Of a stretch of 64,000 bases of DNA, positions 48,557-60,600 are shown piece after piece. Origin of the DNA: Sordaria brevicollis (Eukaryota; Ascomycota; Sordariomycetes; Sordariales; Sordariaceae); contig JAUTDP010000005.1 of assembly GCA_033439795.1 (NCBI GenBank), forward strand, positions 434,001 through 498,000, given 5' to 3'. The translations under genes were made by a program, and so were the position numbers. The stretch's first letter is position 1. Each line of letters starts with the position of its first letter. The notes under the pieces are model-generated. The model saw only the letters and a list, made by a program, of their open reading frames with translations. It ran no database searches and had not been told where the DNA came from.

Positions 48557-51500
48557 CTCCTCTTCCTCCTCCTCTTCCTCCTCCTTTTCAGAATCAGAAG
48601 CAGCCTGTTTCTTCCTTCGCTTCTTACTTCTTCCCTCTTTTTCATTCTCACTTTCTTGTTCATCATCGTCTAAAACCGCCTCCCACGCGCTCTTTTCCCC
48701 TCCAGTCGCCTGCGACAGCACGGACAACCCCAACTTTCCAAGCATGCTATCAAAGTTCGAGTCCTTGGCCTGTTGCCTCTTCTTCTCGCGCTCAAAGAAC
48801 TCACGATCTCTTTCGTCGTCTGTCTCGTCATCACTCGCGTGGACGTACATCTCAGACTTGATCTTGCGCATCTTCTCCAACTCTTTTTCTCTTCTCTTCC
48901 GAGCTCGTTCGGCAAGAACTTCATCTGAGATCCCTTCGTCTTCGTCGCCGCTACCAGCCTCCTTACGCCGTCTGCGCTGCCGCTTCTTCTGCGGCCTAGC
49001 ATCAGGCTTGCGAGCGGTGGGGCCACCCGGAGCAAACAGGAAGTCTTCGCCGATACCATCACCGTCGTCGTCGCCGTCGAGGAATCCACGCATTTCATCG
49101 TCGTCGTCATCGTCGTCATATGCGGCGCGTGTCCTGCGGGCGGCGGCAGACCTGCGACGCAGTTGATCTTCGGCTGAACCGCCGTCTTCGAAGGTGGGAG
49201 GTGAGAACTCGGCCTTGTTGATGAGGTCGATGGTGTCTTGGATCACCTCGGCAGTTTGGGTGCCGGGAATGATCCAGGTTGAGTCTGGAGTCTCGTCGAG
49301 AGTGGGCGTGAGGCGCTCCATGCCGACCAGGCGCATGAGAAGACGGAGATGTGGATTCTTGAACATGGCCGTGCGGCGCGCCTCGGTGTCGGGGCGGATC
49401 GAGATATGTGGTGGTGCTGATTTGGTGGAACTCTCTTCGGCAGGAGCTTCACCATCAGCAGTGCCCTCGGTAGCGGTTGCTGCCATGGCTTTGTCGACAT
49501 TCTCCCAAGCTTGTCGCTCGGTCATTGCACTTTCTAGTTGGTCCTTGAGCCATTGTAAATGCTCGGTTTGCTGCTTGTCGATTAGACAGCTGACAGCAAT
49601 GCCAATCTGCTCGTCGCGCTCTGTGGCCCGCTTGAACTCCAGCTCGGCGCCAGGTCGTGGCGTAGTTGTGGTGGTTGGCTTTTCATAGCCATGCTCAAGG
49701 AAGTACGTCGTGCTACCGATCTTGGAGAAGAGCAGCTCAGTGAACAGAGCGGGCCGCTCTTGGAGCTTCTTGACGCATTTCCGAATGATCTGCTTTGAGA
49801 GCTCCTCCCATTCCTTGAACATCGGCGAGCTCTTGTCCAAGGGCTCGGGCCCTTTTACCATGTTGTAGAAGAGGTTGATAATGTCAAGTCTGAACAGCAT
49901 GATGCTCAACTCCTGCTTGAACGCAACGCGGTAGAAGTATCGATGGGCACGCTTCAGCTGTGCATCGTTCAAATCCCGGTAAAACTTGGCAAAGGCGACG
50001 AATGTGTCGACAACACCTTGGGGAGCAAATCTGATGGCGAATTTTCCAAACTCAAATTTGCGCTCCCGAGTAACGCGCTCCGCATGTCGCTCATCGTCGG
50101 CGGAATCGTCGCCATCATTGTCTTCGGGAACAGCGACGTCTTCAGCTTCCTCGCCAGGAGCTCTAGCTGCTGCTGCTGCTGCGGCAGCTTTAGCGGCCTT
50201 CTTCTTTCGGCGGGCTCGCTTCCGTGAGCGCACTTGAAGGTCGACATTCTGCTTGGAGTATCCTTCCAGAATTCGGAGGAAAGTGTGGACAAGCTCGGTT
50301 GCGGCATCGAGGTATTCGAAGCCTTGATCCTTGTATGTTCGGGCAATATTCGCGATCAAGTCGTGTGTTGTCTCCTCGTAGAAGAGACGGCTAAGAGTGT
50401 TTTCGGCAATCTCCTGATCCTCTTCGTTAGGGGATTCAGACATTTCCTGTACGGTGAGGAAGATCTGGGTGTAACAACGCATGACGGAAGCGAGTAGCTG
50501 CCAGTCCTTGTCACTATAGGACCGGTCGAGCGCTCGGTTCATGGAAGCGAACATTTCCTGTTGGAGCACCGCAGCAACGAGGTTGAAGCTGTTCACCTCT
50601 TCTGCCGCCGCGGACGTGGACTTTGACTCCTCTCTCTTGGCCTTTCTCCGCATACGCTCGGCTTCGAGGAACCAGGCGACAAGGTAGAAGAACTGCCTCT
50701 TATGCTGGTTCAACACATGCAATGCCTCCCGGTCAATCGATTGCCTCACGTGCAAGAACAAGGGGTTGAAGCCCGAGTCAAGGAAGTCTTGGACGAATGA
50801 TCGAAGCTGCTGACGAGCTCTCTCATCCAGTGTCACTGGGGGTCCAAGGTCTTTGGGTTCCATCTCCGGTTTCCTCGCCCTTCTTGGCGGCCTGAATGTT
50901 TTTGAGCTATCCATCTTTCTCTCCCGCGTCTTTGCGTCCAAAAGAGCCTCTTGGCCAGACACTGTCACCATCTTGCCGTCTGCTCGCTTCACCCAGATCA
51001 TTGTCCCAAACCGACTGTGTCGCGTTGTGGTGTTTTTGTTGTACGATTTGAGCATAGCAGCTTCCTTGCGCATCTCGGACGCCAGCTCTTGTCCCTTGGC
51101 TTTGTGGAGTTGCTTTTCGGTGATAAAGAGCGAACTGGGATCAACTCTTTTGACAATGTGGAAGATGATCTCCATGACGATTACATCCTCGGTGCGGAAG
51201 TCCTCGCCCATGTTGGAAGCAAGGGTAAGCAATGTCAAGAATATGTCTTGGTACGAAAAGGCATCGATGGTGGCCGATCTGGATATCTGCGTCTCGTCGC
51301 CTTCGTATTTGACACCCTGAGGAGGTGCTATCATGGCAACATTTCTCAAGAAGAAGAGAATGAGCTTGATAATGGCTACATCACGGGGTGTCCGCTCACC
51401 AATGGGCATGGCCATGGAGGGAAGGGCTACCCTGACAGCAGTATTGAGGATCGGTATCGCATCGAAGTTTATGATGGCACGCTTATAGCGAAGCTGGGCA

Positions 51501-51979
51501 AGCTGTAGGACGGGCATGTGGCGATGGTGGTTTATGGTCATTTCGGAACGCTCCTTCTCTATGGGCCAAGTAAGGGGCACCATGACCTCGAAGCAGGCCA
51601 GGGCCATACGGGCTTTATATTTGCTGTCGGTTTCGCTTTGGGGCCATAGTGTCAAGATCTGAAGGAGATCGCCGCCGACAAGATTCGCCTCGGCCAGACA
51701 TCTGGCGACATCCATTCGGTTCGTCTTTTCGTCGTAGAATCGGATCCATTTCTTGAGATCGCGCAAGACGTCGAGCGCTTCGTCACCGAGCTTGTAGCTG
51801 CCATCGTCGTCTACACTATAGCCGCCGAGCTGTTTAAAGGGGCAGAGTCAGTAAATGAGCTTTTCTCGGGATTCTTGTTCAAAAAACGGCCCAACTTAAC
51901 ATACGGCAGAGACCAAGTTGGTGATGTGCGCCCGCACTTCCGGGTGGACGACATCGTCGTTGATGTCTGCGGCCTCCAT
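48137..51979 (-). CDS. TOF1: Tof1/Swi1/Timeless replication fork protection protein
   Basis: Two exons, complement of 51905-51979 and 48137-51829, with a 75-bp intron (GTATGT...AACAG). Exon 1 encodes [20 protein letters not shown] and five more residues, read from the ATG at 51979 in AAAATGG context. The product is 1255 residues, close to the family's roughly 1200. The N-terminal TIMELESS domain covers about residues 25-310 ([31 protein letters not shown]). The central helical region contains [20 protein letters not shown] and [13 protein letters not shown]. The C-terminus is highly charged, with a poly-Glu tract at about 1066-1090, Lys/Arg/Ala-rich stretches and the final DSSDEE. The family partners with Csm3/Swi3 at replication forks, stabilises paused forks and mediates S-phase checkpoint signalling in the nucleus. 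It is head-to-head with the dehydrogenase gene. Confidence 0.95.
48529..48588 (-). repeat. In-frame 12-bp minisatellite encoding the TOF1 poly-Glu tract
   Basis: Four perfect copies of CCTCCTCCTCTT (plus strand) and a fifth with one change. On the coding strand each unit encodes four Glu. Twelve-base steps keep the frame, so length variants would only lengthen or shorten the acidic tract. Confidence 0.92.
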
Positions 51980-52592
51980 TTTGCCGAGAAATCACAGCTT
52001 CCAAGATCGGGACTGTGTCATATGAAGGCCACACAGACTCTCCTCAACTTCAAACTTGTTCTGGATGTCGTTTTATTATCGCATGGGAGTTGTCGTCGGT
52101 CGGGGCAGCTCGTTGGGAGACGCGTTCAAAGTGGTGGAAGACGCGTCGAGCGTGTCACTTTTAATGGAAATTCATGGTATCAACGTCTTGGCTTGCTTAT
52201 CTTCCTAAGAGTTTAGTTTATCCCATAAACGCTTAGGGTAGTACCCTGATTTCGAACCCCGTGGAGAAGCGGACAAGGGGATGAACGATGCCGAATTGGA
52301 GGTACCCCATACGCCCTAAAGCCGACTCCATTCCCCCCGCCTAGGTAGAGCCGCCGTAGCCCCCCCTGTGCCCCCGTGGCCCGGGTCGGGCTTGTGACGT
52401 CGAATTGGAGACGGGGACGGCCGAGGTTAACCGAATCGGACAACTTCACATCGTCACATCGTCGCATTTGCATTTTCTAGTCTAGAGGTAGCCTTCTTCC
52501 ACTTTCCTTCCATCTGTTTCTCCTTTCAGTCTCTCTTCCCAGCCATAGCGTCGTCTGTTTTATGTACTTTCGTCGAATATCCATATATCAAA
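51980..52592. promoter_or_regulatory. Shared divergent promoter of TOF1 and the dehydrogenase gene
   Basis: 613 bp between two start codons facing away from each other. A pyrimidine-rich stretch at about 52491-52545 precedes the dehydrogenase ATG, as is common near fungal transcription starts. A CpG-rich segment lies near 52320-52430. I recognise no specific transcription-factor site. Confidence 0.55.
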
Positions 52593-53615
52593 ATGCTCGC
52601 CAGAACCCTCGTCAAGAAGCTGCCCACCGGCGCCCGCGCCTTCAGCTCGACATGCGCCCGCAATGCCGCTGAGGTGAAGAAGCTCGGTGTCGTTGGTGCC
52701 GGCCAGATGGTGAGTGTTTCGTCCCATACGCTTCATGCCATCTCATGTCCCAACGACGAGACTAACTTGTTGCTTCCATAGGGTCTCGGTATCGCCCTCG
52801 TCGCCGCCACCAAGGCCGGCGTCCCCGTGACTCTCGTCGATGCCTCCCAGAAGTCTCTTGACAAGGGCCTCGCCTTCGCCGACAAGCTTCTCAGCAAGGA
52901 CGTCGCCAAGCACCGCATTACACAGGACGAAGCCGACGCCGCCCGCGCTTTGCTCCAGCCTACCACCACCCTCGACGACCTCCACTCCGTCGACTTCGTC
53001 ATCGAAGCCGTGCCCGAGATCCCCTCCCTCAAGTTCGACATCTTCTCCAAGCTGGCCGAGATCTGCCCCAAGCACGCCATCCTCGCCACCAACACCTCCT
53101 CCATCTCCATCACCCGCATCGCCGCGTCCACCACCAAGGACCCCAACGACACCTCCAGCAGCTCGCGCGTCGTCTCCACCCACTTCATGAACCCCGTCCC
53201 CGTCCAGAAAGGCGTCGAGATCATCAGCGGCCTCCAGACCAGCCAGGAAACTCTCGACACCGCCGTCGAGTTCTGCAAGAAGCTCGGCAAGATCCCTTCC
53301 GTCTCCAAGGACTCGCCCGGATTCCTCGCCAACCGCATTCTCATGCCCTACATCAACGAGGCCATCATCTGCCTTGAGACCGGCGTCGGCGACCGCGACT
53401 CGATCGATGCCATCATGAAGAACGGCACCAACGTGCCCATGGGCCCTCTTCAGCTGGCCGATTTCATTGGTTTGGATACCTGCTTGGCCATCATGAAGGT
53501 GCTGTATGAGGAGACGGGCGATTCCAAGTACAGGCCTAGTGTGCACTTGCGCAACATGGTTGATGCGGGCTGGTTGGGCAAGAAGAGCGGCAAGGGCTTT
53601 TATGACTACCAGTAA
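52593..53615 (+). CDS. Mitochondrial 3-hydroxyacyl-CoA dehydrogenase (short chain)
   Basis: Two exons, 52593-52709 and 52782-53615, with a 72-bp intron (GTGAGT...ACTAAC...CATAG). Product 316 residues, matching animal HADH in length. The N-terminus MLARTLVKKLPTGARAFSST is a typical mitochondrial presequence, and there is no peroxisomal SKL-type C-terminus (it ends YDYQ). The Rossmann NAD site is GVVGAGQMGLGIA, created across the exon junction. Further family motifs are NTSS, THFMNPVP with the catalytic His, the following VEII with its Glu partner, DSPGFLANRIL, and the closing GWLGKKSGKGFYDY. It oxidises L-3-hydroxyacyl-CoA to 3-ketoacyl-CoA with NAD+ in mitochondrial beta-oxidation. Hydroxybutyryl-CoA dehydrogenase is the common database name. 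It shares a promoter region with TOF1. Strong codon bias towards C-ending codons suggests good expression. Confidence 0.95.
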
Positions 53616-54405
53616 ATGTCCTCAGAGATAGGGCATGCAAAGGAAATTTTCTGAGCAGAGGAATGTTGGACGACACGAGCTGAAGAGCGATGTGTGTTCA
53701 TTTCGGAAAGCTTGACACTCAGTCTCGTGGGCCGTGGTATCATATGCACCAGGCATTCTCAGCGGGCTCATGGTCATGTGGAAAAGGAGATAGGGTGACA
53801 TTTGTAAACAACAGGACCGGAAAAGGCACCGGGTTAAATAAACTCCGACACTCGATAGTTAGCAGGCAACAAGATGAGTTTTCAGCGACGGATGCTTCCA
53901 TAGACGTTGGATATATAGAGCCAGTTCGGTTTGGATAGAATAATGCATAACGTTTTTAATTACTCTGTTATCATCTTGACTCAGTTGAGTGACTATGTGT
54001 ACACCGGACCAGGCATCTACTTTATTACGGTCGTCTACTTTCCATCTTAGCTTAAGCCCATTTCCGCAAGATGGACCCTTGGCATGTTTATCTTGGAGCT
54101 CACGATCGTTTCTTCGAGTGTCAAAACAGCAGAGCGGTGTTTTTTCCCCGACAAGAAGGATTAAATGGGTATAGACTCGCAGCCCACGACTTACTGAGCG
54201 TAACCACATACGATTTGAACAAAACTATAGTACGTGTCTCGTAATACTTAGCGGCGGGTTTCAGTCAGTTCACAGTCAAGCACCGATCTCCATAGCTAAG
54301 TAGCCCAATAATGCGAGGAGCAAAAGACGAGTATCGCAAACGCAACAATCAGCGACCCAAGCTGGCCTATAAAGTAATATCACCAGGGGTGAAAAAAAAA
54401 TAAAA

Positions 54406-54438
<33 letters not shown>

Positions 54439-54538
54439 ATGAAACAATGGATCAAGCAGCGCCCCCATGTAGCCCTCACCCATGCCTCCTCATAGGTTGT
54501 CGTCGAGCCGAAGTTTGTCGCCGAGGAAGATTTAGAAG
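53616..54538. other. 3' flank and intergenic region, no gene seen
   Basis: It contains the dehydrogenase 3' UTR and then sequence with only short frames. An A-rich tract with a 30-base pure A run (54407-54436) is the main landmark. Confidence 0.6.
54392..54436. repeat. Poly-A tract
   Basis: GAAAAAAAAATAAAAC followed by 30 consecutive A. It may be a simple repeat or the tail scar of a retroposed sequence. No TSD or element body is evident next to it. Confidence 0.75.
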
Positions 54539-54655
54539 AAAAGCAAGTGCCGCTGATGGGAATTGAACTCGCAGGTTTGTCGCTACGAGTGCCGCTCGGG
54601 CCGGTGAATCAGGCTTGCATCGTCCGAAACCGCTTGACCATTGTTCCATCCAGTG
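54539..54655 (-). ncRNA. Candidate RNA polymerase III transcript (A box, B box, T4), not a canonical tRNA
   Basis: On the minus strand an A box TGGTCAAGCGG (54640-54630) fits TRGYNNANNNG exactly. A B box GTTCAATTC (54568-54560) fits GWTCRANNC exactly. A TTTT terminator lies at 54542-54539, just beyond. The gap between boxes is about 61 bases, longer than in an intronless tRNA. The ends can pair as CCACTGGATGG with CCATCAGCGG, with one mismatch and one bulge. A regular tRNA acceptor, T stem and anticodon arm do not form. It could be a tRNA pseudogene, an intron-containing tRNA I failed to fold, another Pol III RNA, or chance. Confidence 0.35.
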
Positions 54656-54659
54656 GAGG

Positions 54660-57600
54660 GGACGGAAGGAGAGGTGAAAGAAGGGGGTTATATGCTTGGG
54701 TTTACTATGGGGGCCTGAGGTGCCTGGTGGTAGGCCGGTGTGGGTAGGCAGTGGGAGTGGGCAAGTTGGAAGGTGCGCAGTTGGCTGGTGACTGGCTGGT
54801 AGGCGGATGAGCTTTTCGTCCGGTCTTTCGGCGTTGTAAGTTTTTGGATGACTGCTACACAGGAGCGTCATCTCTATGATATGAGTGTCTGTTTAGCTCC
54901 AATATGCTTGTGCGATGGTTCTATGGGATGAAACTTGCCTCTCGGAGCCTTCATAATGAGATGAGCCGCCCCTGACCCTGCGACGTCTTGTTATCGGGGT
55001 TTGTTGTACGTTGTGAGCGAATGTGGGAGTGGTGATGGCATCGGCCCGAACGAAACAGAAAGAAGAGGTGTCTCCGGATGAAAGTCAAATCAAGGCGTGA
55101 TGCCACTCATCCCGTCAATGGTAAGACCCAACAACTGGCGGACTATTGGAATCATAACCCGAAGACTCCTCATGCCTACATCCAACAAGGCGCACATTCA
55201 CATTCCACATAGACGGTCTCAGTGTTTTCGTTGGCTGTGGGTACAACGGACTAGTCTACCCCAGATGCTTCAACTGTGTCACAGAACAACGCAGACGAAG
55301 GCAAATCTTTCCGTGCTTTTTAACAAATCAGATGGCGACTCTGTGAAGCTTCAACTTGCTCGTGACTGATGGTACACGCTGGTGTGTCAAAACGAGCCGA
55401 AAACAAAAGAGGGGTATGGGTGGAGATCATCCGTTCATCTCACCATGGAGGGCGTATAGGACTAGCTCCGAGGGAGGTGAGGAATGGTAGTGGTGAGGCG
55501 TGGTCAAGACACTCCTCTGTCGGCTGCTTTTCTGGAAGACGGTAACCTGAAGGTAGACCCGTCGAGTTCACACCTCCTCTTCCTGTTTGCTTTTTTTTCT
55601 TTTCGGGCAGAGAAACCTAGATCGTGTTCAGATAAGTTGGTAACCCGGCTTTCTGCCAGTGGCAGGAGTGGAAGACCAACCACGCAAGACTAGTGGCTTT
55701 TGGAAACGGCGCGGGGATAAAGGGCGAGCAGGGTTGTAGAGCTCATATCCAGTTCACAACCATCAGCATCTGCGGCAAGAAAGGACAAGTGACTGCGAGA
55801 GAGTGTGCTTTCGTCTCCCATTTGGGTGGGCATGCAGGTTTTCCATTTGCTCTCCCTCTCTTCTCCACGTTCTAGCTTAGTGTCTGCACCCCACGTCCTA
55901 TCCAAATAGACGTGAGATGCTGGATATTGAGGAGACATGCCCGCAGAAAGCAGCATGACGAAAATGGAGGGCTGGATGCAAGAGACGAGCCGTGGCCAAC
56001 CGGGCCAGGGCAAAGGGGTATGTGTGAGAGGTGATATGTGAAATTCCGTCCCTGCCCACTCATGGAGAGCGAGAAATATGCCGAACGATGCTATCCTTGG
56101 CTTGTGTGGTGGGTGTGATAACCCTTGTCCGAGAAAAAATGAGCTAAAGTCTCGATGGACCACATCGATAACTATCAAGGCTCAGCAGCCAACACATAAG
56201 CAGCACTGCATGATGCTCGGTAGCGGCGCCGAGGGTGCATCAAGCTAGAAATATGCTCTCTCCCTAGACTGTAGTTAGCCTTCAATGCTTGGTGTAGTTG
56301 AATAGCCTGCATGGTGAAAGAACAAACCAGGCGATAAAGTTGGGTTGGACTGGTAGATGAAGCGGCTGGATGCACTCAAACTTCGTGGAGATCTGTCCGG
56401 AATTGGAGAATATTCACGGATACGGTCGACGTGAACTCCTTCTTACGTCTCTCACTTTCGTCGAGGAAGTCATTATCAGGACTCTCATCTTCGTCTTCCA
56501 GGTGTACGATGAAATAGTAAAGTCCGAGTGTACTTGGCTAGGCCAGTCGCCTACTCCACTCAGGTCGAATGACAAGAATATCTGACGGGAAGCTTTGGCC
56601 GATCATCATACAAACGCCAAAAAGCTATTCTGACACAGTCGCTGACCGACGAGAAGAAGATTGTTCTGGTCTCGCGCATGACTGTTACACGGCCGGGTTT
56701 CTTGAGCTTTTCCTCACCCTGAGTAAAATGAGATAATTTCGATACGCACATGTGCATCTGGACGGCGTTGTCCTCAACCAAGGAGAGAGCCCTAAGCTCT
56801 TTGGAGAGCTCATGGTTGTGAGCAGCGGATGATACCGTTTTTGACCGCCAGGCCGTTTCCGATGGACCATGTTCTGCACAGAAAAGGCGGAACAAAGGTT
56901 GCTTAACGGCCAGTCATATGGTATGTTAGCGGCTAAACATGTAGCCGCCACGGGATTAAGGACAATCGCGAAGACAAAATTTATGGTCAACGTAGTAACA
57001 TCACCGATCTTACTTGTAACCAGGATGGAAGTCACCCGAACGCCTTGATTTGGTTTCCTTGTTGTGATCAATCCCTTTGCACGGGGCATACGCTGCGACT
57101 CATTTCGACACGCTCTCATCCTCTCATTATAATGACGTATCATAGTGATGCAGCGGCTGAAGAGGTTGCTGCGGAATTGTAGAATCATGGACGTCGTTGT
57201 ACGTGCGTTTCGTGGTCTCCAATCAAGATAGTCGTATAGTTTCGTTCATCGGAATATGCTCAATGATTGAATGATTTAAGAAAAAAAATGTGAATTAGCC
57301 GGTATGCTGGTGCAAAAGTTAGTTACGTGAGCCGATATCGTCAAGTATATCTCTGCTCGACATAGCTTGATCAACATCTCCTCCCAACCTGGGAATATGG
57401 AGTGTTCCAAATTCCGCAACAAAATGGTCAAGAGAAACGAATAGAAATTCAAAAGCCGTGGTGTGGCTTATATTGAGCGCAGATTGACATGGGGCTGAGG
57501 TGTTGATGCAGAACATAATCAATAGTTTCCATGTCGGAGTGTCACCATTAGGACTCCACGCATGGAAATGTCCAAGTTCGCACCAATTTACAGATCAAAC

Positions 57601-60600
57601 TGCGTCACTGAAAACCAGAGCACTCGATCCCAAGAGATAGTTGAGCCGTTGAGCCGTGAGTGGTGGGTCTGTAATTCGCTTCGATGAGAACGCCGACGCC
57701 ACTGATATCGGCCTCGTGTTTGATAGTGGACCGCATCCTCGGGTGTTCTGGCTTCACCTTTCCAGCTTTCTACACGTGCAAGCAGCACATCAACTACATC
57801 TGCACGATGTCGCACATCGGAAAGCCGCGTATGGTTTGGTTGGTGCAGGCCAATTCGCAAGAGGGTCCTATCGAAACATGTGCGACCAGAGGGTCAGATA
57901 TCGTTATCGTCTGTCCAAGGATGCTAGCTGTTCTCGAAAATTGGAGGGCTGAGTGACGGGTTTCTGAATACACTCCGCCCTTGTCCCATGACAGACGACG
58001 AGATGTTTCAACTGGAAAGTTTGTGTCAATCCAGAACTGGAAAATGTGAATCTGAGCGGAAACCCAGCTGTGACCGTGGCCCACCTAATCGAAGCACAGA
58101 TGTAATGATACTTTTCGTATCACCGACATGCCCGTGATCGCCGTGGCTGCTAGGGACGCAACTTGGTCACGCTCTTGCCGGCTAGATGTTGGCTTCGCTG
58201 GTAGAGCGCCCAATTCCCACATAGGCATGCATCCGACACACATGGCTCCCACGCCGTCAACGGTCAAGGCCACAATGTAGCGATTCACGATGCTGGTCTA
58301 TTTGCACGGTTCCGATTGACTTGCTGCTTGCCCGGTGTTTGACTTGTAACGATTTGAGCACGATGGCTGGGGTTCCAAGCTATTGGCTCAATATTGCGGA
58401 TTGCTGCATCCTCACACCAAGAGGATTCCATGTCGAAGGTCTCAAGAAGCCGCCGCTCACACAAGGTTGTCGCCGAAGGCCACGAATGCAGGGACGCGCT
58501 GAGCGAAAGACGGGAGATTGTACGAGGACAACGTCTCGTTTGTGTCACGGTGTTTCAAAGCAAGGCCAGCTTGGCGTGAGCCTCGGTCAGACGGCTCCTC
58601 TTCATGATGATCTAGCATGCTCAGCGACAATCGATCCCAAGAAGGTGATTTACGCAAGAAACCGCTGGACATGTGGATATGTCCGAGATTTTGTTTCCAC
58701 AGTGTGTTTGTGGTACGCGTTGGTAGAGGTCTGCAAAGCGGTTGCGGCTAACTTCCCGACAGGAGGTCTATTAGATTGTGCCAGGATGTGACAGTACTGG
58801 AGATAGTTGAGTTGACGTTGGATGTCGAGGACCAGGTAGACAAAAAAAGGGGTTAAGGTCTATATGTACCTACCTACGTCTAGTGGCAAGTGAGGTAGCT
58901 GTACCCAGGCCTGTGCCGTCTGTATTGCAATTTAGACCAGTCCGTGGAGCAGAACGCTTGGTACCCAAGGAAGCGGTTCGCCTCAAAACAGAAAGGCACA
59001 GAGAATGGAGCGGGATAGACCGTTGTGGTGTTGACTGATCATAGCCAGGCCGAGTACCAGAACAGGAAAGTAGAATAAAGGGGCACTGTCTCGAGCAGTG
59101 ATTGCGAGCATGGCGAGTCAAAGAATCGACACCGGGACCGACAAACATACAGGGACGGGATGCAAGTCTGGAAGAGCGGGAGAAAGCGGCAACCTGTGTG
59201 TTTGGTGTTCTGGCGCTTCGAGTACAGTCAAATCTGGGAACCAGACTTGCTGATGTCCCGCATCACATCGTTCGCGCCAGCAAAGGCCGCTTGCAGTGTT
59301 GACATCAATTTCTTGAAACCCAACCACAAACTGGTCCGTCTACGCAGAAATATGCTCAGAGCTCATCGACCAGCACTGGCACCATTCGGAGTTTCGTCGA
59401 CACCACCATGCCATGTTGTCCTACATATCGGTGGATTGATTGCATCGTCAGGTGTCCAGATTTAGGTAACATGGAGGAGGTCCGGAGGTAAAGAAGAAAA
59501 AAAGTCAGGAATGAAATGGAGCTGAGACGATGCGCGTCTGTTGCAGCGGCGCCGGCATCACGTCGGGCAATTCGGAGGATGAGGTTGTAGTCGGCTGCCC
59601 ATGGCGGTTCAATCATGGTTCATGACCTCGAGGCCAGCTGCCGGCCAGTCACGGTGCCAGTACGGTGTTATGTGTGAGGATAAGGTGAAAGTTGGAGAAT
59701 GAACTTCCACTTGAAAGCTGAGAGGTGATTTCGTTCCGGTTCAGTTCGTTGGTTAACCAGGAGGGAAGAGACATGGTTCTTCGATCTTGCAAGAGGTGCT
59801 GTCCCGCCTCCAGTCCTCCAGTCGCTCTTGCCCATCTGCCATCACTTTGATCAAACTGGTGACGAAGTTTGGTCCTCGAGAGGGAAGTTGCCAGTTTGGA
59901 GCATCTCGCTGCACGTTACCTCTATCGCTAGGTAGGTACTTAGGCACCTGCCAGATGCTGTCAGCTGGATCTCTACCAATCATTTGCCAGATGCAGCTGT
60001 CTTGGCCCATACCGCAGCTGTCAGCTCAAAGCTTGCGAGACGCGATGGGCAATCCAACCGTGGGTGACACGATCTTGCTTTCTCTTCAGCTCTCAACTAC
60101 TCATCCACCAACATCCATGATACCATGTCAACTAAAAGTATGTAGACGCCGCGCGCGCTTCTGTATGCGCAGCTATTCCCGCTCAACAAGCCGATATTTG
60201 AAGCATTGAGCTTCCCGTCAATGTTCCCAATGTCCTTATATTTCGCACATCCCATTCCCAGGCTGGTCCCCGTTGTGGTCAACGCAGTGCCAGCGGGCCG
60301 CATCGCGTAAACGGACCCAGCCAGTCCGAACATGATCAACCGTCGCGTCAATTTTGGGGATAGTCCTGGCCCAGCCAAGCCAGCTACACACATCTAGACG
60401 GCTTAGGTATTCGACATTGTCCTTCCGTCCGTCCTGCTAAGATTGAGCGGGTGCTGCGCCGTTTGGGCTCGACAAATCGCATTTATATCACCCCCGGATC
60501 GCACCGATTCGCTCATCCAGTGCTGCTTCTTGGGCCCTGGTCCTTGACAACAGGAAATTGGCCGGGAAATCAGTGTCACTGCTTTGGCTGTGGACAAAGT

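Noticed and set aside
52245..52270. Possible second B box on the minus strand (GGTTCGAAATC)
   Set aside because: The last consensus position fails, and there is no matching A box, stem or terminator.
54548..54647. Standard tRNA gene on the minus strand
   Set aside because: A and B boxes fit, but the acceptor ends do not pair in register, the T stem has only two or three pairs of five, and no anticodon arm forms. Kept only as a low-confidence Pol III candidate.
54476..54871. 131-codon minus-strand frame with an ATG start
   Set aside because: It spans the Pol III-like boxes. Composition is Pro/Leu/His-rich without a domain. Coding is possible but unsupported.
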